DNA of 64,000 nucleotides from Vibrio neptunius (lineage in GTDB: Bacteria; Pseudomonadota; Gammaproteobacteria; Enterobacterales; Vibrionaceae), in contig NZ_JXXU01000002.1 of NCBI RefSeq assembly GCF_000967495.1, forward strand, positions 1 through 64,000, written 5' to 3'. The notes below the pieces were generated by a model. That model had not been told where the DNA came from. It ran no database searches and worked only from the letters and a program-made list of their open reading frames with translations. This document shows positions 18,807-26,094 of this stretch, piece after piece (the stretch's first letter is position 1; each line of letters starts with the position of its first letter). Both the position numbers and the translations under genes were made by a program.

Positions 18807-19943
18807 ATGCATTTACCAAATTTAAAGATTAGTAAGCTAGCAATTCACCAAATTTTTCAACGTGATGTTGATGGCAATAAAATTTCCCCAAGAAAAAGTA
18901 CAGACCTGATCCGGTTTGACGCTAATGCAAAAGAAACTTTTAGACAAAGGGTTATTGGTGCACTTGGCAGCAAATCTAAAGCTGTAAATATGGTAATTGT
19001 AAATCAAGGTGCAAGAGATGTGGCTTCTCTTGTAGAAAAACTCAAAGACGCAGATGAACATCAATTTTTAGATATATCGTACGAAATTGCTGACAAATTA
19101 GCTGATGCACAAACTAAGCGACAATTACCCGGAGGAATCGTCGTTGTATTTCAAGGAGTTTTCGGCTCATCGGCCAACGCAAAACAAATCATAGGCATAA
19201 TGAAAGCGGAAATTCACAGTGCGTACGAGAAGACTGAAGATGAATTGACCAGAGAGATATCTTTAAAATATGTAGAGGAAGCGCTTCTTACGCCATCCAC
19301 TAAACTCTTTAAGACCGCTGGTTTCGTTGAAATACTCACAAATAATGATGATAACGATGATAACGATGATAACGATGATAACGATAATGCAAGCACAAGC
19401 GATCTAAATCGCTCTTGGGAAGTTCATATCTCAGACTCTCAAATATCCCAAACAGATGGAAAAGCAGCAGCGCAGTATTTTTACGCTGACTTCCTTGGTT
19501 GCGGGTATCCAGAGTCTAGTGCTCGAATTACTAAAAATTTCTATGACTCAACTTGTCTTTTTATAGATAAATTAGAAGTAAGTGCAGAAAAAAAGAATGA
19601 CCTCAGAAACGCTCTAGTGTCATACCTTAAGTTAGAGAACAATGAGACGGTCAGTTGCACTGAGTTTGGAGAACGTTACTTCGATGCAGATACACGAGAT
19701 AACTTTAGCGATTTCCTAGAATCGAAAGGTCTACCTGACTCAGCATTTACTAAAGATACACAGCATATTGCTAGTAAACTTAAGATGCGAAAGCTATCAT
19801 TCAGCAAGAATATTAAGCTAACAGCTCCTTCAGAATCTTTTAAAGAACTCGTTAAATTTGAAACGGTCGACGACGACGGCCAAGGCAACACTGTAAACTG
19901 GACTAAGATTCTAGTTAAAGATCGCATAATCACTCAAGAATGA
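18807..19943 (+). CDS. Nucleoid-associated protein NA37/YejK-like
   Basis: A 378-residue protein resembling the 37-kDa nucleoid-associated family (NdpA/YejK): N-terminal LPNLKISKLAIHQIFQRD, FLDISYEIADKLADAQTKRQ (about 89-108) and the beta-strand region GGIVVVFQGVFG (about 111-122), with further family-like helices to the C-terminus. YejK binds DNA; NA37-like genes also occur in defence islands, possibly as sensors of altered or foreign DNA. Residues about 181-194 are an Asp/Asn run from a 9-bp tandem repeat, at a likely domain linker. GGGA lies seven bases before the ATG; its stop overlaps the next start (ATGA). The assignment is by pattern and moderately sure. Confidence 0.55.
   Translation: MHLPNLKISKLAIHQIFQRDVDGNKISPRKSTDLIRFDANAKETFRQRVIGALGSKSKAVNMVIVNQGARDVASLVEKLKDADEHQFLDISYEIADKLADAQTKRQLPGGIVVVFQGVFGSSANAKQIIGIMKAEIHSAYEKTEDELTREISLKYVEEALLTPSTKLFKTAGFVEILTNNDDNDDNDDNDDNDNASTSDLNRSWEVHISDSQISQTDGKAAAQYFYADFLGCGYPESSARITKNFYDSTCLFIDKLEVSAEKKNDLRNALVSYLKLENNETVSCTEFGERYFDADTRDNFSDFLESKGLPDSAFTKDTQHIASKLKMRKLSFSKNIKLTAPSESFKELVKFETVDDDGQGNTVNWTKILVKDRIITQE
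19347..19388 (+). repeat. In-frame 9-bp tandem repeat (GATGATAAC x4)
   Basis: Four perfect copies of GATGATAAC at 19347-19382 plus a partial fifth, encoding repeated Asp-Asp-Asn inside the NA37-like gene. Copy-number change would keep the frame and only alter linker length. Confidence 0.9.
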
Positions 19944-20920
19944 ATCAAACAGACTTCCTGACTCAATGGCACGAAGAAAAGCCTATGTATAGTGCATGGG
20001 GGGAATTCGTAACGTCCGAAATCCGTTCACAACTTGAGTCAGAAGGTCATGACCTGTCCTCTTATCTGAAACAGCCAGTTTATCCAAGGGTAAAGAGCGA
20101 TGAATCACTTATAGACAAAGCATTTTATCGCCCTGAAAAAAGCTATGATGACCCTTACAATGATATCGAAGATAAAGTGGGCGCTCGTTTTGTTGTTCTT
20201 CTCTTAGATCAAATTGAGGAAATTTCCCGAATAATTAAAAGCTCTCAAGATTGGATGTTCAAAGAATGCCGTCACTTTGAAAATGAGAGAAATAGAGATC
20301 CACTTTTATTTACATATCAATCTGTTCACTATGTTGTCAGAGCATCTCAAACCTTTGAATATAAAGGTATAACCATTTCTAAAGATACACCTTGTGAGAT
20401 TCAAGTTAGAACATTGCTGCAGCATGCATACGCAGAATTAACCCACGATGCTATATATAAAGCCAAAAGAGTAGTTGAACCCAAAGTTCACCGTACAGTT
20501 GCTAAAAGTATGGCCCTTATAGAAACGACTGACGATTTCTTCGCTAACGTAAATAACAGCTTGAATAATGGTGCAATTGAAGAGTTTTGCGTGAAAGACT
20601 CTTTAGACAAACTTTACACTCAATTCGTTGGAAGAGAAGCAATGCCAATGCAAAAGTCTGCGTTAGTTGTACTAGACGAGTTTGAAGATTTAGTTGATGA
20701 AGAGTTTGCCTCAAAAGTCGAACGCCTATTAATACAAAAACCATTCATTATTGACGCTATTCAAGCAAAAGATACTGATCCTTTTTTCCAGCAAAGCATA
20801 GCTATTTTTGTAAGCTGGTTAGTTGTAAAAAAGACCAGTAGATTAAGCACTGGCTGGCCCCTTGATAGAAAAATAATACAAAGTTTAGCTACTGATCTGA
20901 GCGTATCACTCGATCATTAA
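19940..20920 (+). CDS. RelA/SpoT-type (p)ppGpp synthetase domain protein
   Basis: A 326-residue protein with a complete alarmone-synthetase domain: RVKSDESLIDK (50-60, ATP-binding basic motif), IEDKVGARF (76-84, catalytic acidic residue and G-x-R), YQSVH (126-130, acceptor nucleotide site) and CEIQVRTLLQHAYAELTH (152-169, catalytic Glu153 and Gln155). There is no HD hydrolase domain, so it can make but not break its product. The C-terminal half (about 200-326) is helical and unrecognised, perhaps a control domain as in toxic small alarmone synthetases such as CapRel. Its start overlaps the NA37-like stop by 4 bp; its 3' end overlaps the convergent phage operon by 32 bp. The product could be (p)ppGpp, ppApp or a pyrophosphorylated tRNA. 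Confidence 0.8.
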   Translation: MNQTDFLTQWHEEKPMYSAWGEFVTSEIRSQLESEGHDLSSYLKQPVYPRVKSDESLIDKAFYRPEKSYDDPYNDIEDKVGARFVVLLLDQIEEISRIIKSSQDWMFKECRHFENERNRDPLLFTYQSVHYVVRASQTFEYKGITISKDTPCEIQVRTLLQHAYAELTHDAIYKAKRVVEPKVHRTVAKSMALIETTDDFFANVNNSLNNGAIEEFCVKDSLDKLYTQFVGREAMPMQKSALVVLDEFEDLVDEEFASKVERLLIQKPFIIDAIQAKDTDPFFQQSIAIFVSWLVVKKTSRLSTGWPLDRKIIQSLATDLSVSLDH

Positions 20921-21083
20921 ACTCATACTTAATGTATACGCCCTCTAGCCTAGTTAACCTCTCATCCATCTTTTCCATCATAAGACGCAACCACTTCACA
21001 TCCGTTTTCAGGGTAACGCCAACCCCAACTCCGCTGGATAGGGCGCTGACAACAGCCACTATTAACGTTTGATACTCCTGCAT
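20889..21083 (-). CDS. Phage small membrane protein, possible lysis factor
   Basis: Last gene of the leftward phage operon. The 64-residue protein has one N-terminal membrane helix (about 6-26) followed by a charged helix, WLRLMMEKMDERLTRLEG (about 31-48), likely a coiled coil. Position after the holin-like and muramidase-like genes suggests a role in lysis, but there is no family match I can name. Its ATG shares a base with the stop of the preceding gene (TAATG). Its end overlaps the convergent alarmone-synthetase gene. Confidence 0.55.
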   Translation of the reverse strand: MQEYQTLIVAVVSALSSGVGVGVTLKTDVKWLRLMMEKMDERLTRLEGVYIKYEFNDRVIRSDQ

Positions 21084-21304
21084 TAGCAGAACTCATTGCG
21101 GAAGGTTTCCCATAACCCCATCGCCACAGGTATGGCCGTGCCGATGATACCGCCGTATTGCATTCCTTCCGCCGTGATACTCGCGGTGATCAGTTCAGGG
21201 TGACCAGTAGCCAGAGCGACACCTGCACCCAGCAAGGCGATACCCTTTTTCGTGGACGGCTGGTCTAAGTCGATATTCAATGTGTTTTTCAGTAGTGCTT
21301 TCAT
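21083..21304 (-). CDS. Phage small membrane protein, holin-like
   Basis: A 73-residue protein with two hydrophobic stretches (about 21-33, KKGIALLGAGVALATG; about 49-63, YGGIIGTAIPVAMGLW) and short polar ends. Size, two predicted helices and position after the muramidase-like gene suit a holin; a virion membrane protein is also possible, since PM2-type virions contain many such peptides. Start overlaps the preceding stop as ATGA. Confidence 0.5.
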   Translation of the reverse strand: MKALLKNTLNIDLDQPSTKKGIALLGAGVALATGHPELITASITAEGMQYGGIIGTAIPVAMGLWETFRNEFC

Positions 21305-21399
21305 AACAAGTTATTCCTTTTCAAAGTTCGAATGGCATAGGCGGCCAGTACGCCGCCTATGACCGTGATGGTAATTTTCTTGACGTCTGCTTTGCTCAT
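21301..21399 (-). CDS. Tiny 32-residue phage membrane protein
   Basis: MSKADVKKITITVIGGVLAA begins a 32-residue frame with a basic, one-helix design (hydrophobic about 9-23) and a basic tail. It overlaps the gene before it and the gene after it by ATGA at both ends, strong evidence for translation by coupling. PM2 virions contain integral membrane peptides of this size (P7, P10 class); exact role unknown. Confidence 0.65.
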   Translation of the reverse strand: MSKADVKKITITVIGGVLAAYAIRTLKRNNLL

Positions 21400-21869
21400 G
21401 CCATGGCAACCCCTTCCCGCGCCATGTTGATGCCGTAATAGTTGCCGACTTCCTTACGACTCATCGCATGCAGTAGCTTCGCCATCTGCTCTTGGTTGGT
21501 CACATCAACATGCTGGTTGGCCCCAATGCCTGACCACTGACTGACATGTTTGACGTAAAGGTCCGTATCGTTTTCGCTTGGCGGTGCAAAGCGGTGAATC
21601 ATTTGGGTGAGTGTCTTGTACCCTTGGCGCTCATAACTTCGAAGGATGCGCGCCGCAGCGCGGAAGCCATAAACAGGGTGTGTGAACTCTTCAAATGACT
21701 TGTCGATATCAAGGGCGCTTTCCCCCTTCCATTCGGTGCGGTCACCCTCAGATTCGCGGATATTGAGCGGGTTATTATTGCGAACGCCGCGCGGCAGTGA
21801 TGATCGGTAAGCCATATAGACCAATCCTCCTATAACGATGATTGAGGCAATGACGGTTTTTGAGGCCAT
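21396..21869 (-). CDS. Virion-associated muramidase-like protein (P5-type annotation)
   Basis: A 157-residue protein with an N-terminal membrane helix (about 5-21) and a soluble domain starting RGVRNNNPLNIR (27-38), then FEEFTHPVYGFRAAARILRS. The RGxRNNNPLNIR start is typical of phage and prophage proteins often labelled structural protein P5, thought to be peptidoglycan-cleaving virion or lysis enzymes. The membrane anchor suits a particle with an internal membrane, where it would open the cell wall on entry; it could also serve lysis. Catalytic glutamate not assigned. Confidence 0.65.
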   Translation of the reverse strand: MASKTVIASIIVIGGLVYMAYRSSLPRGVRNNNPLNIRESEGDRTEWKGESALDIDKSFEEFTHPVYGFRAAARILRSYERQGYKTLTQMIHRFAPPSENDTDLYVKHVSQWSGIGANQHVDVTNQEQMAKLLHAMSRKEVGNYYGINMAREGVAMA

Positions 21870-22081
21870 ATCACTTCATCCGGATTGCTAAAAGTTTGCG
21901 GGATATCCCGCAGTGCTTGACGGTATTGGCGATACACCACATCATCCGCCCCCATGTCGGTCACGGTATTGATGAGCGTATCGGCCCCTTTCAGTTTGGC
22001 GTCACGAATCGCTCGAACTTCCGTCCAGCGAGTTTCGATCACCAGTTGGTTTTCTGTAACGCCTTGAGTAATCATTTCCAT
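21830..22081 (-). CDS. Tail-fibre assembly chaperone-like protein
   Basis: An 83-residue protein whose C-terminal half, YRQYRQALRDIPQTFSNPDE then VIWPQKP, matches the signature of phage tail-fibre assembly chaperones (Phage_tail_APC/TAC_16 type). In tailed phages these fold the receptor-binding fibre coded just upstream; here too it follows the spike-like gene. I chose ATG 22081 with GGAG nine bases before it, over TTG 22096. It overlaps the muramidase-like gene by 40 bp. Its presence in a tailless phage points to a fibre module acquired from tailed phages. Confidence 0.7.
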   Translation of the reverse strand: MEMITQGVTENQLVIETRWTEVRAIRDAKLKGADTLINTVTDMGADDVVYRQYRQALRDIPQTFSNPDEVIWPQKPSLPQSSL

Positions 22082-22083
22082 AC

Positions 22084-22881
22084 TTATCGACTCCAATGCA
22101 CAGCATTTTTGTTGTAAAGGTTGGCAGGTGGTCGGCCACGGTTCGAAGCGTATTCACCATGAAGATAAAAGGCACGGGTTGCACCTGCGTAATAGCGGGT
22201 ATCCATTTTCAGTGTTAAACGGGCGGTGCCTCGGTCATACCCTTGCCCAATGTCACGCAAGCTAATAGGAATGCGATGGCCTTCCATATCCCGAGTGATA
22301 TGCACTTCTCGGTTACCGCTCGGCTGAGAGATAAAAAGACAGAGACCACCCACTTCAGTGGTCTTTTTCACCTCCAGAAAGCCGGATACCGAGTCCAGAG
22401 AGCTTGATCCTGTAAACACAAAATGGTCCACATAGTTGCTGCTGTTCATTCCTCGGTGAGTTTGATAAAACTCCACTTTGAACGTGTCCGAATGAATCCC
22501 AAAACCACCACTGGCGACAAACTCAATCAGGTTGAAATAACTGACCGGAAGCGTTGGGTCCTTCACATTGGGATAGGCAGGGTCTTTGTTGGCGCCTGCT
22601 TGGTAGCCTCCATCCGCAACATAGTGTTGAATGTCGTAAACGTATTTATCGCCGACTCGATACACATTGTGCCCATTAATCACCTGCATAAATGGTGCGG
22701 TCGCTTGATTCACTCGGCTTTCATAACTGGCCACTTTCTCTGCAAAGCCTCGCTCATGCTCTTCGAACTGACGATCGAACTGCGTTTGCATGGCACTGAT
22801 TGCACCGCCTTTTATCGCATCCAGTAGGCTTCGCCCTTCTGTTACTAACTGGCCGATGGCGGCAAAATTGCTGTCACTCAT
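22084..22881 (-). CDS. Putative spike / receptor-binding protein with tail-fibre-like N-terminus
   Basis: A 265-residue protein starting MSDSNFAAIGQLVTEGRSLL, a stretch I recognise from N-termini of vibrio siphophage tail-fibre-type proteins, then a helical segment to about residue 60 and a beta-rich C-terminal region with several aromatic and glycine residues (GGFGIHSDTFKVEFYQTHRG, about 124-143). In PM2 the vertex spike P1 binds the host; this protein and the chaperone-like gene after it are the best candidates for that role. Start overlaps the stop of the preceding gene by 4 bp. Confidence 0.6.
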   Translation of the reverse strand: MSDSNFAAIGQLVTEGRSLLDAIKGGAISAMQTQFDRQFEEHERGFAEKVASYESRVNQATAPFMQVINGHNVYRVGDKYVYDIQHYVADGGYQAGANKDPAYPNVKDPTLPVSYFNLIEFVASGGFGIHSDTFKVEFYQTHRGMNSSNYVDHFVFTGSSSLDSVSGFLEVKKTTEVGGLCLFISQPSGNREVHITRDMEGHRIPISLRDIGQGYDRGTARLTLKMDTRYYAGATRAFYLHGEYASNRGRPPANLYNKNAVHWSR

Positions 22882-23069
22882 AAAGTATTTTCTCTCTGTT
22901 CATCGGTACTTGAACCCAGTGCGAGGCGCTGAAGCGACACCAGCGCGGCACTCAATGCCACCTGATTGCTGTATACACCGCGCATCATTTCCAATGCGTC
23001 GACCTGCTCAGGTTGCAAGTTGTTAAGGTGTTCCGTCAGCGGGTCAATGGCTTTCACCCGCCTTGGCAT
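22878..23069 (-). CDS. Small phage protein of unknown function
   Basis: A frame of 63 residues from MPRRVKAIDPLTEHLNNLQP, helical and polar, ending EQRENTL. The start is doubtful: the best Shine-Dalgarno (GGAGGT) lies 17 bases before this ATG but only five bases before an in-frame ATT at 23084. Translation from a rare ATT codon or re-initiation after the overlapping upstream stop are both possible. It sits between a beta-rich capsid-type gene and the spike-like gene. No domain recognised. Confidence 0.5.
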   Translation of the reverse strand: MPRRVKAIDPLTEHLNNLQPEQVDALEMMRGVYSNQVALSAALVSLQRLALGSSTDEQRENTL

Positions 23070-23076
23070 AAAGCTG

Positions 23077-23673
23077 CTAATTGTGCACCTCCAACACGGC
23101 CAGCTTGAGAGGGCCGCTTCCATTGTTAAACGCCCAGAGTTCAGCGCCCCCTGTCAATGTCATTCCCGCAGGGTTTTGCCTATCACCCATCACAGACAGC
23201 CCATTGACCGACGAGACATCCTGACCGCCCAACATGGCTTCACACTCATTCGCACTGATGTTCTGAATGATGATTTCTCGCCGACTGGCTGAGGCTTGGC
23301 AAAGACGCACCCGCTTGCCTTGGTCAATGGTGAGGTGCGCGGGCGTGGTAAAGCTCTGCGCGCTGACTTCACGGGTATCGACCACCGAACGCACCTCAGT
23401 GACCGCCATGGCGTCTGCCACTTTGAGGTTCACTGGCGGCGTAGTTTCAATGTCGTGCTCAGTTAACTGGTACACGACGTTGATTGGTGTCGTGCGCGGA
23501 TTACTCAGCTCCAGCTCGTTAAACTCTTGAATATTGAGTCGGTCGCCTGCATCGATACGGGTACGCTCGCGGTTATCGCTCTGCACATAGAAATGGTCTT
23601 GCGCTTCACGAACGATAAGCCAGCGATAGCGAGTCACGCTGATACGTTTTATTTCGCCTGGCTGTAAAATCAT
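23077..23673 (-). CDS. Phage beta-rich structural protein, possible vertex (penton) protein
   Basis: A 198-residue protein, start MILQPGEIKRISVTRYRWLI, predicted mostly beta with two jelly-roll-like halves (about 1-75 and about 105-198; the second has RREIIIQNISANECEAML). Place in the operon, between a membrane-anchored protein and the spike-like gene, and its size suit a single-jelly-roll pentameric vertex protein, which PM2-type capsids need. This is inference from composition and position; no family match was recognised. Confidence 0.5.
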   Translation of the reverse strand: MILQPGEIKRISVTRYRWLIVREAQDHFYVQSDNRERTRIDAGDRLNIQEFNELELSNPRTTPINVVYQLTEHDIETTPPVNLKVADAMAVTEVRSVVDTREVSAQSFTTPAHLTIDQGKRVRLCQASASRREIIIQNISANECEAMLGGQDVSSVNGLSVMGDRQNPAGMTLTGGAELWAFNNGSGPLKLAVLEVHN

Positions 23674-24212
23674 GCGCTCCCCCTGACTGCAACGGCGATA
23701 CCGCCAATGGTCATGACAATCAGGACGCCATAAACGATTTTGGTCATTTCTGGCGCGTTGCCTGTCTGCTCATGCGCTTTGGCTTTATCCGCCATCGCGA
23801 TAGCGGTTCGGGCGTTTTCACTCGATTTCGCCGCCATGCTTTTTACTGCATCAATGGCCCCCTTAGACGTGTTTTCCATCTTGTCGAGGGATTCTCGGCT
23901 TATGCTCATGGCGTTTTTCATGGACTCCTCACCAAAGGAAAACGACTTGCTGAGTGACTCCCCGCCCATTTTGAGCGCTTCGTGCACCGCGTTCTCATTG
24001 GACTTGAGCGCGTCTCGGCCAAAGTCCAAAGAAGACTCCGCCATGTTAGAGGCGGCTTTCACCGCACCATGGTCAGTGGCGGTGACGTTGACCGTCGAGC
24101 CATTGACCCCACTCAGTAACACCCCAAGGTTGTCGCCGCTGACGGCGTTCGTGCCGCTGACGTTGGTGGTCTGAGTGGTATTACTGCTGCTACTGCTGCC
24201 GCCTTTACCCAT
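23670..24212 (-). CDS. Phage membrane-anchored helical protein
   Basis: A 180-residue protein from MGKGGSSSSSNTTQTTNVSG, with a Ser/Thr/Asn-rich N-terminus (about 1-45), a long alpha-helical middle with regular ESL and SMK repeats (about 55-145), and one C-terminal membrane helix (about 157-175). It resembles other helical membrane-anchored phage structural proteins in style only. I chose ATG 24212; the upstream ATG at 24224 adds four residues. Its start overlaps the gene before it, its end the gene after it. Confidence 0.55.
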   Translation of the reverse strand: MGKGGSSSSSNTTQTTNVSGTNAVSGDNLGVLLSGVNGSTVNVTATDHGAVKAASNMAESSLDFGRDALKSNENAVHEALKMGGESLSKSFSFGEESMKNAMSISRESLDKMENTSKGAIDAVKSMAAKSSENARTAIAMADKAKAHEQTGNAPEMTKIVYGVLIVMTIGGIAVAVRGSA

Positions 24213-24636
24213 GCGAACCTCCAAGGTCTAACAGATAACGGCGCTCGGTCTGACTCACTTGCTTGTCCAGCTCAAAGCCAAAGCCCGATAAAATGCGCCC
24301 CATGCCTTTGCGATACGTGTGATAGGTAATCGACTGATACCCCATCGCTTCGCATCGCTCGATAATGAGCGGCGCGGCCTGATGCAGCCCTTTCCCCGCC
24401 ATGGCGTTGATGTGGTAAGCGTCACCAGTGACACGCCCCACAAAGCGAAGTAATACCCCTTTTGACTTGATGAGGTACATCGACGCCTGACCGTTTTTGA
24501 CTCGCTCCACCATTTCGAGCCATTCCGCCTTGGCACTGCCCGAACCATTGAACGCGGGTTTCAGTGCGTTTAGGTGGTAAGCCAAGTCTTTACGCTTGGC
24601 CTCCAGATACGTCATGGTTAGCGCTTGATGAGCCAT
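24205..24636 (-). CDS. GNAT-like phage protein
   Basis: A 143-residue protein from MAHQALTMTYLEAKRKDLAY. The pattern VLLRFVGRVTGDAYHINAMA then AAPLIIERCEAMGYQSITYH, ending SGFGFEL, resembles the later strands of a GNAT acyltransferase fold, where a helix precedes the terminal 'GF' strand. The pyrophosphate-binding loop is weak, so it may be a non-catalytic relative. Placed among virion genes of a PM2-type phage. I chose ATG 24636 preceded by GGGGGCGG over the 24675 start. Confidence 0.45.
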   Translation of the reverse strand: MAHQALTMTYLEAKRKDLAYHLNALKPAFNGSGSAKAEWLEMVERVKNGQASMYLIKSKGVLLRFVGRVTGDAYHINAMAGKGLHQAAPLIIERCEAMGYQSITYHTYRKGMGRILSGFGFELDKQVSQTERRYLLDLGGSHG

Positions 24637-24827
24637 AACACCGCCCCCGTTCCTAATACCAACCAAGGCAACCAAGACGACGGACCGCCGCCAAAGTTAA
24701 TCGCCCCGTTGCGAATGCCACCTATTGAGGTGCGCGCCGTAGCGGTGGCAGGCCCTGCCATTCCACCGCTTGCGTTAATCGGCATCTGACCGCTGTTTGT
24801 CAGACCACCACCAAAAGTTGGGATCAT
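24618..24827 (-). CDS. Small virion-type membrane protein (69 aa)
   Basis: A 69-residue Gly/Ala/Ser-rich protein with a C-terminal membrane helix (about 51-66, SSWLPWLVLGTGAVLW) and a basic end (IKR). Starts by ATGA overlap with the preceding tiny gene and its end overlaps the next gene by 19 bp. The set of Gly-rich, single-helix proteins next to the capsid gene matches the many integral membrane peptides of PM2 virions. No specific homology claimed. Confidence 0.6.
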   Translation of the reverse strand: MIPTFGGGLTNSGQMPINASGGMAGPATATARTSIGGIRNGAINFGGGPSSWLPWLVLGTGAVLWLIKR

Positions 24828-24976
24828 TTAGCCCCCTGTAACGCTTGATAAGCCAGATAACCACCGCCCGCTAGCGCGCCCAGTTTGAGGAGTTTGGTCG
24901 CGCCAGAGCCCGACCAAAAACCCGCACCAAACCCAACGCCACCCGCAGCCAAAGGAATAAGTACAGCTAATGGCAT
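24824..24976 (-). CDS. Tiny virion-type membrane protein (50 aa)
   Basis: A 50-residue frame starting MPLAVLIPLAAGGVGFGAGF, with two Gly/Ala-rich hydrophobic stretches (about 3-20 and 30-44) reminiscent of glycine-zipper helices. GGGGG lies about four bases before the ATG; its stop overlaps the next start (ATGA). Too short for routine gene calling but coupled into the operon. Likely a virion membrane peptide. Confidence 0.65.
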   Translation of the reverse strand: MPLAVLIPLAAGGVGFGAGFWSGSGATKLLKLGALAGGGYLAYQALQGAK

Positions 24977-24985
24977 TACTCCCCC

Positions 24986-25261
24986 TTAACGGCTCTTAGC
25001 CAATATCAACAGGCCACCCACCACCGTGAGGCCAAGAAGACCGCCACCCACATAGAGCAGGGTTTTATCCGGCCTTGTCTCTTGCTGTGGTGTGGTCTTG
25101 GTATTGCCATAGTTATCCGCTTCCTGTGACACCTGCTTTTGCGTATTTGGGTTCACGGTCTGCGTGGGTGTCGTCGCGTGAGTCACGAGGTTGCCGAACC
25201 CTTCTCCCACCGAATCCAGCATGCCGCTGCCAAAGTTGCTCAGGTCATCGAAAAATGACAT
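24986..25261 (-). CDS. Small virion-type membrane protein (91 aa)
   Basis: A 91-residue protein beginning MSFFDDLSNFGSGMLDSVGE, with a Gln/Thr/Asn-rich middle and a C-terminal Gly-rich membrane helix (about 68-87, LLYVGGGLLGLTVVGGLLIL) ending AKSR. It directly follows the capsid gene by 12 bp. Probably anchors or scaffolds the internal membrane; no family recognised. Confidence 0.6.
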   Translation of the reverse strand: MSFFDDLSNFGSGMLDSVGEGFGNLVTHATTPTQTVNPNTQKQVSQEADNYGNTKTTPQQETRPDKTLLYVGGGLLGLTVVGGLLILAKSR

Positions 25262-25273
25262 ATCACCCCCTGT

Positions 25274-26083
25274 TTACTCTTGGCCAACAAGGTCCGGACG
25301 CACCACTTTCACTGATTCGACAATGATTGGAATTGAGCCGCAGGGCTCCGAAGTCTTGACCGTGAATTTGAGCTCATGCTGATGCACGGTTGGCATAAGC
25401 TCATCGAGGTAGTAGCCGCGTACAATCGGGTCAAAATGGAAATAGCCCGACTGCCAAAAACGGCGGTTTCGCTTGGCGCGCATCGTATCGACGGCCTTGG
25501 TCGATTCGTACTCACGGATGTAGTCGCGTGAGACTTCCAAGGTGTGGATTTTGTCGCTGACAAAGTGCATGCGGCGAACGTGCAACAGCGGGCCAGAATT
25601 CAAATCCAAGAATTCGTTTTCCGTGGCCGTAGCTTGCATGGTTTGCTTTTTGATTTGCGGCACCACCACACGCGCTGGCTGCGCGGGCGATACGGAGGCA
25701 TGACCTTTAAGCTGCACATCGGGAGCACCATTAGCCGCAGGGGCAATTTCCACTTCCAGCAGAATGTTGTCGCCTTTCTCTGTCACCAGAGAGGTGTAAC
25801 GCATGCCGTTTTTGGTTTTGGCCGTGATGTCAGCCAGTGGGATGTGATAGAAACCGTCCGCCGATGGCATGCCTTTGTAGGCTTCCAGCATCTTCATCAG
25901 CTTGCCATCAAGCACCACAATTTCATCACCGTTTAGGGTGATGGTGACGCGCGTGATTTGCTCAGGCAGCAGATTGGTTTCAAGGAAAATCTCTTCGTAG
26001 GTTGGCCCCGTTGGAATGACCAAAGAGGCTTTCTCATCGTAGCCTGCACCAGTGAAAGAGTTCAGCTTCATTACAGAAATCAT
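25274..26083 (-). CDS. Major capsid protein, double jelly roll, PM2 P2-like
   Basis: A 269-residue protein, the same length as I recall for PM2 P2. The N-terminal block MKLNSFTGAGYDEKASLVIP then GPTYEEIFLET and ITRVTITLNGDEIV follows the pattern of the P2 N-terminal domain (short start, strand, P-x-G-x-TYE, strand); the C-terminal half (HELKFTVKT, IPIIVESVKV) completes the second jelly roll. It forms the trimeric pseudo-hexagonal capsomers around the internal membrane. AGGGG lies eight bases before the ATG. Next to the P9-like ATPase, it identifies the element as a corticovirus-type or close relative. Confidence 0.85.
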   Translation of the reverse strand: MISVMKLNSFTGAGYDEKASLVIPTGPTYEEIFLETNLLPEQITRVTITLNGDEIVVLDGKLMKMLEAYKGMPSADGFYHIPLADITAKTKNGMRYTSLVTEKGDNILLEVEIAPAANGAPDVQLKGHASVSPAQPARVVVPQIKKQTMQATATENEFLDLNSGPLLHVRRMHFVSDKIHTLEVSRDYIREYESTKAVDTMRAKRNRRFWQSGYFHFDPIVRGYYLDELMPTVHQHELKFTVKTSEPCGSIPIIVESVKVVRPDLVGQE

Positions 26084-26094
26084 TGCACTGCCCC

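Noticed and set aside
19347..19388. Tandem repeats as a possible CRISPR
   Set aside because: Unit is 9 bp with no spacers and is translated; no CRISPR array or cas gene was seen anywhere in the window.
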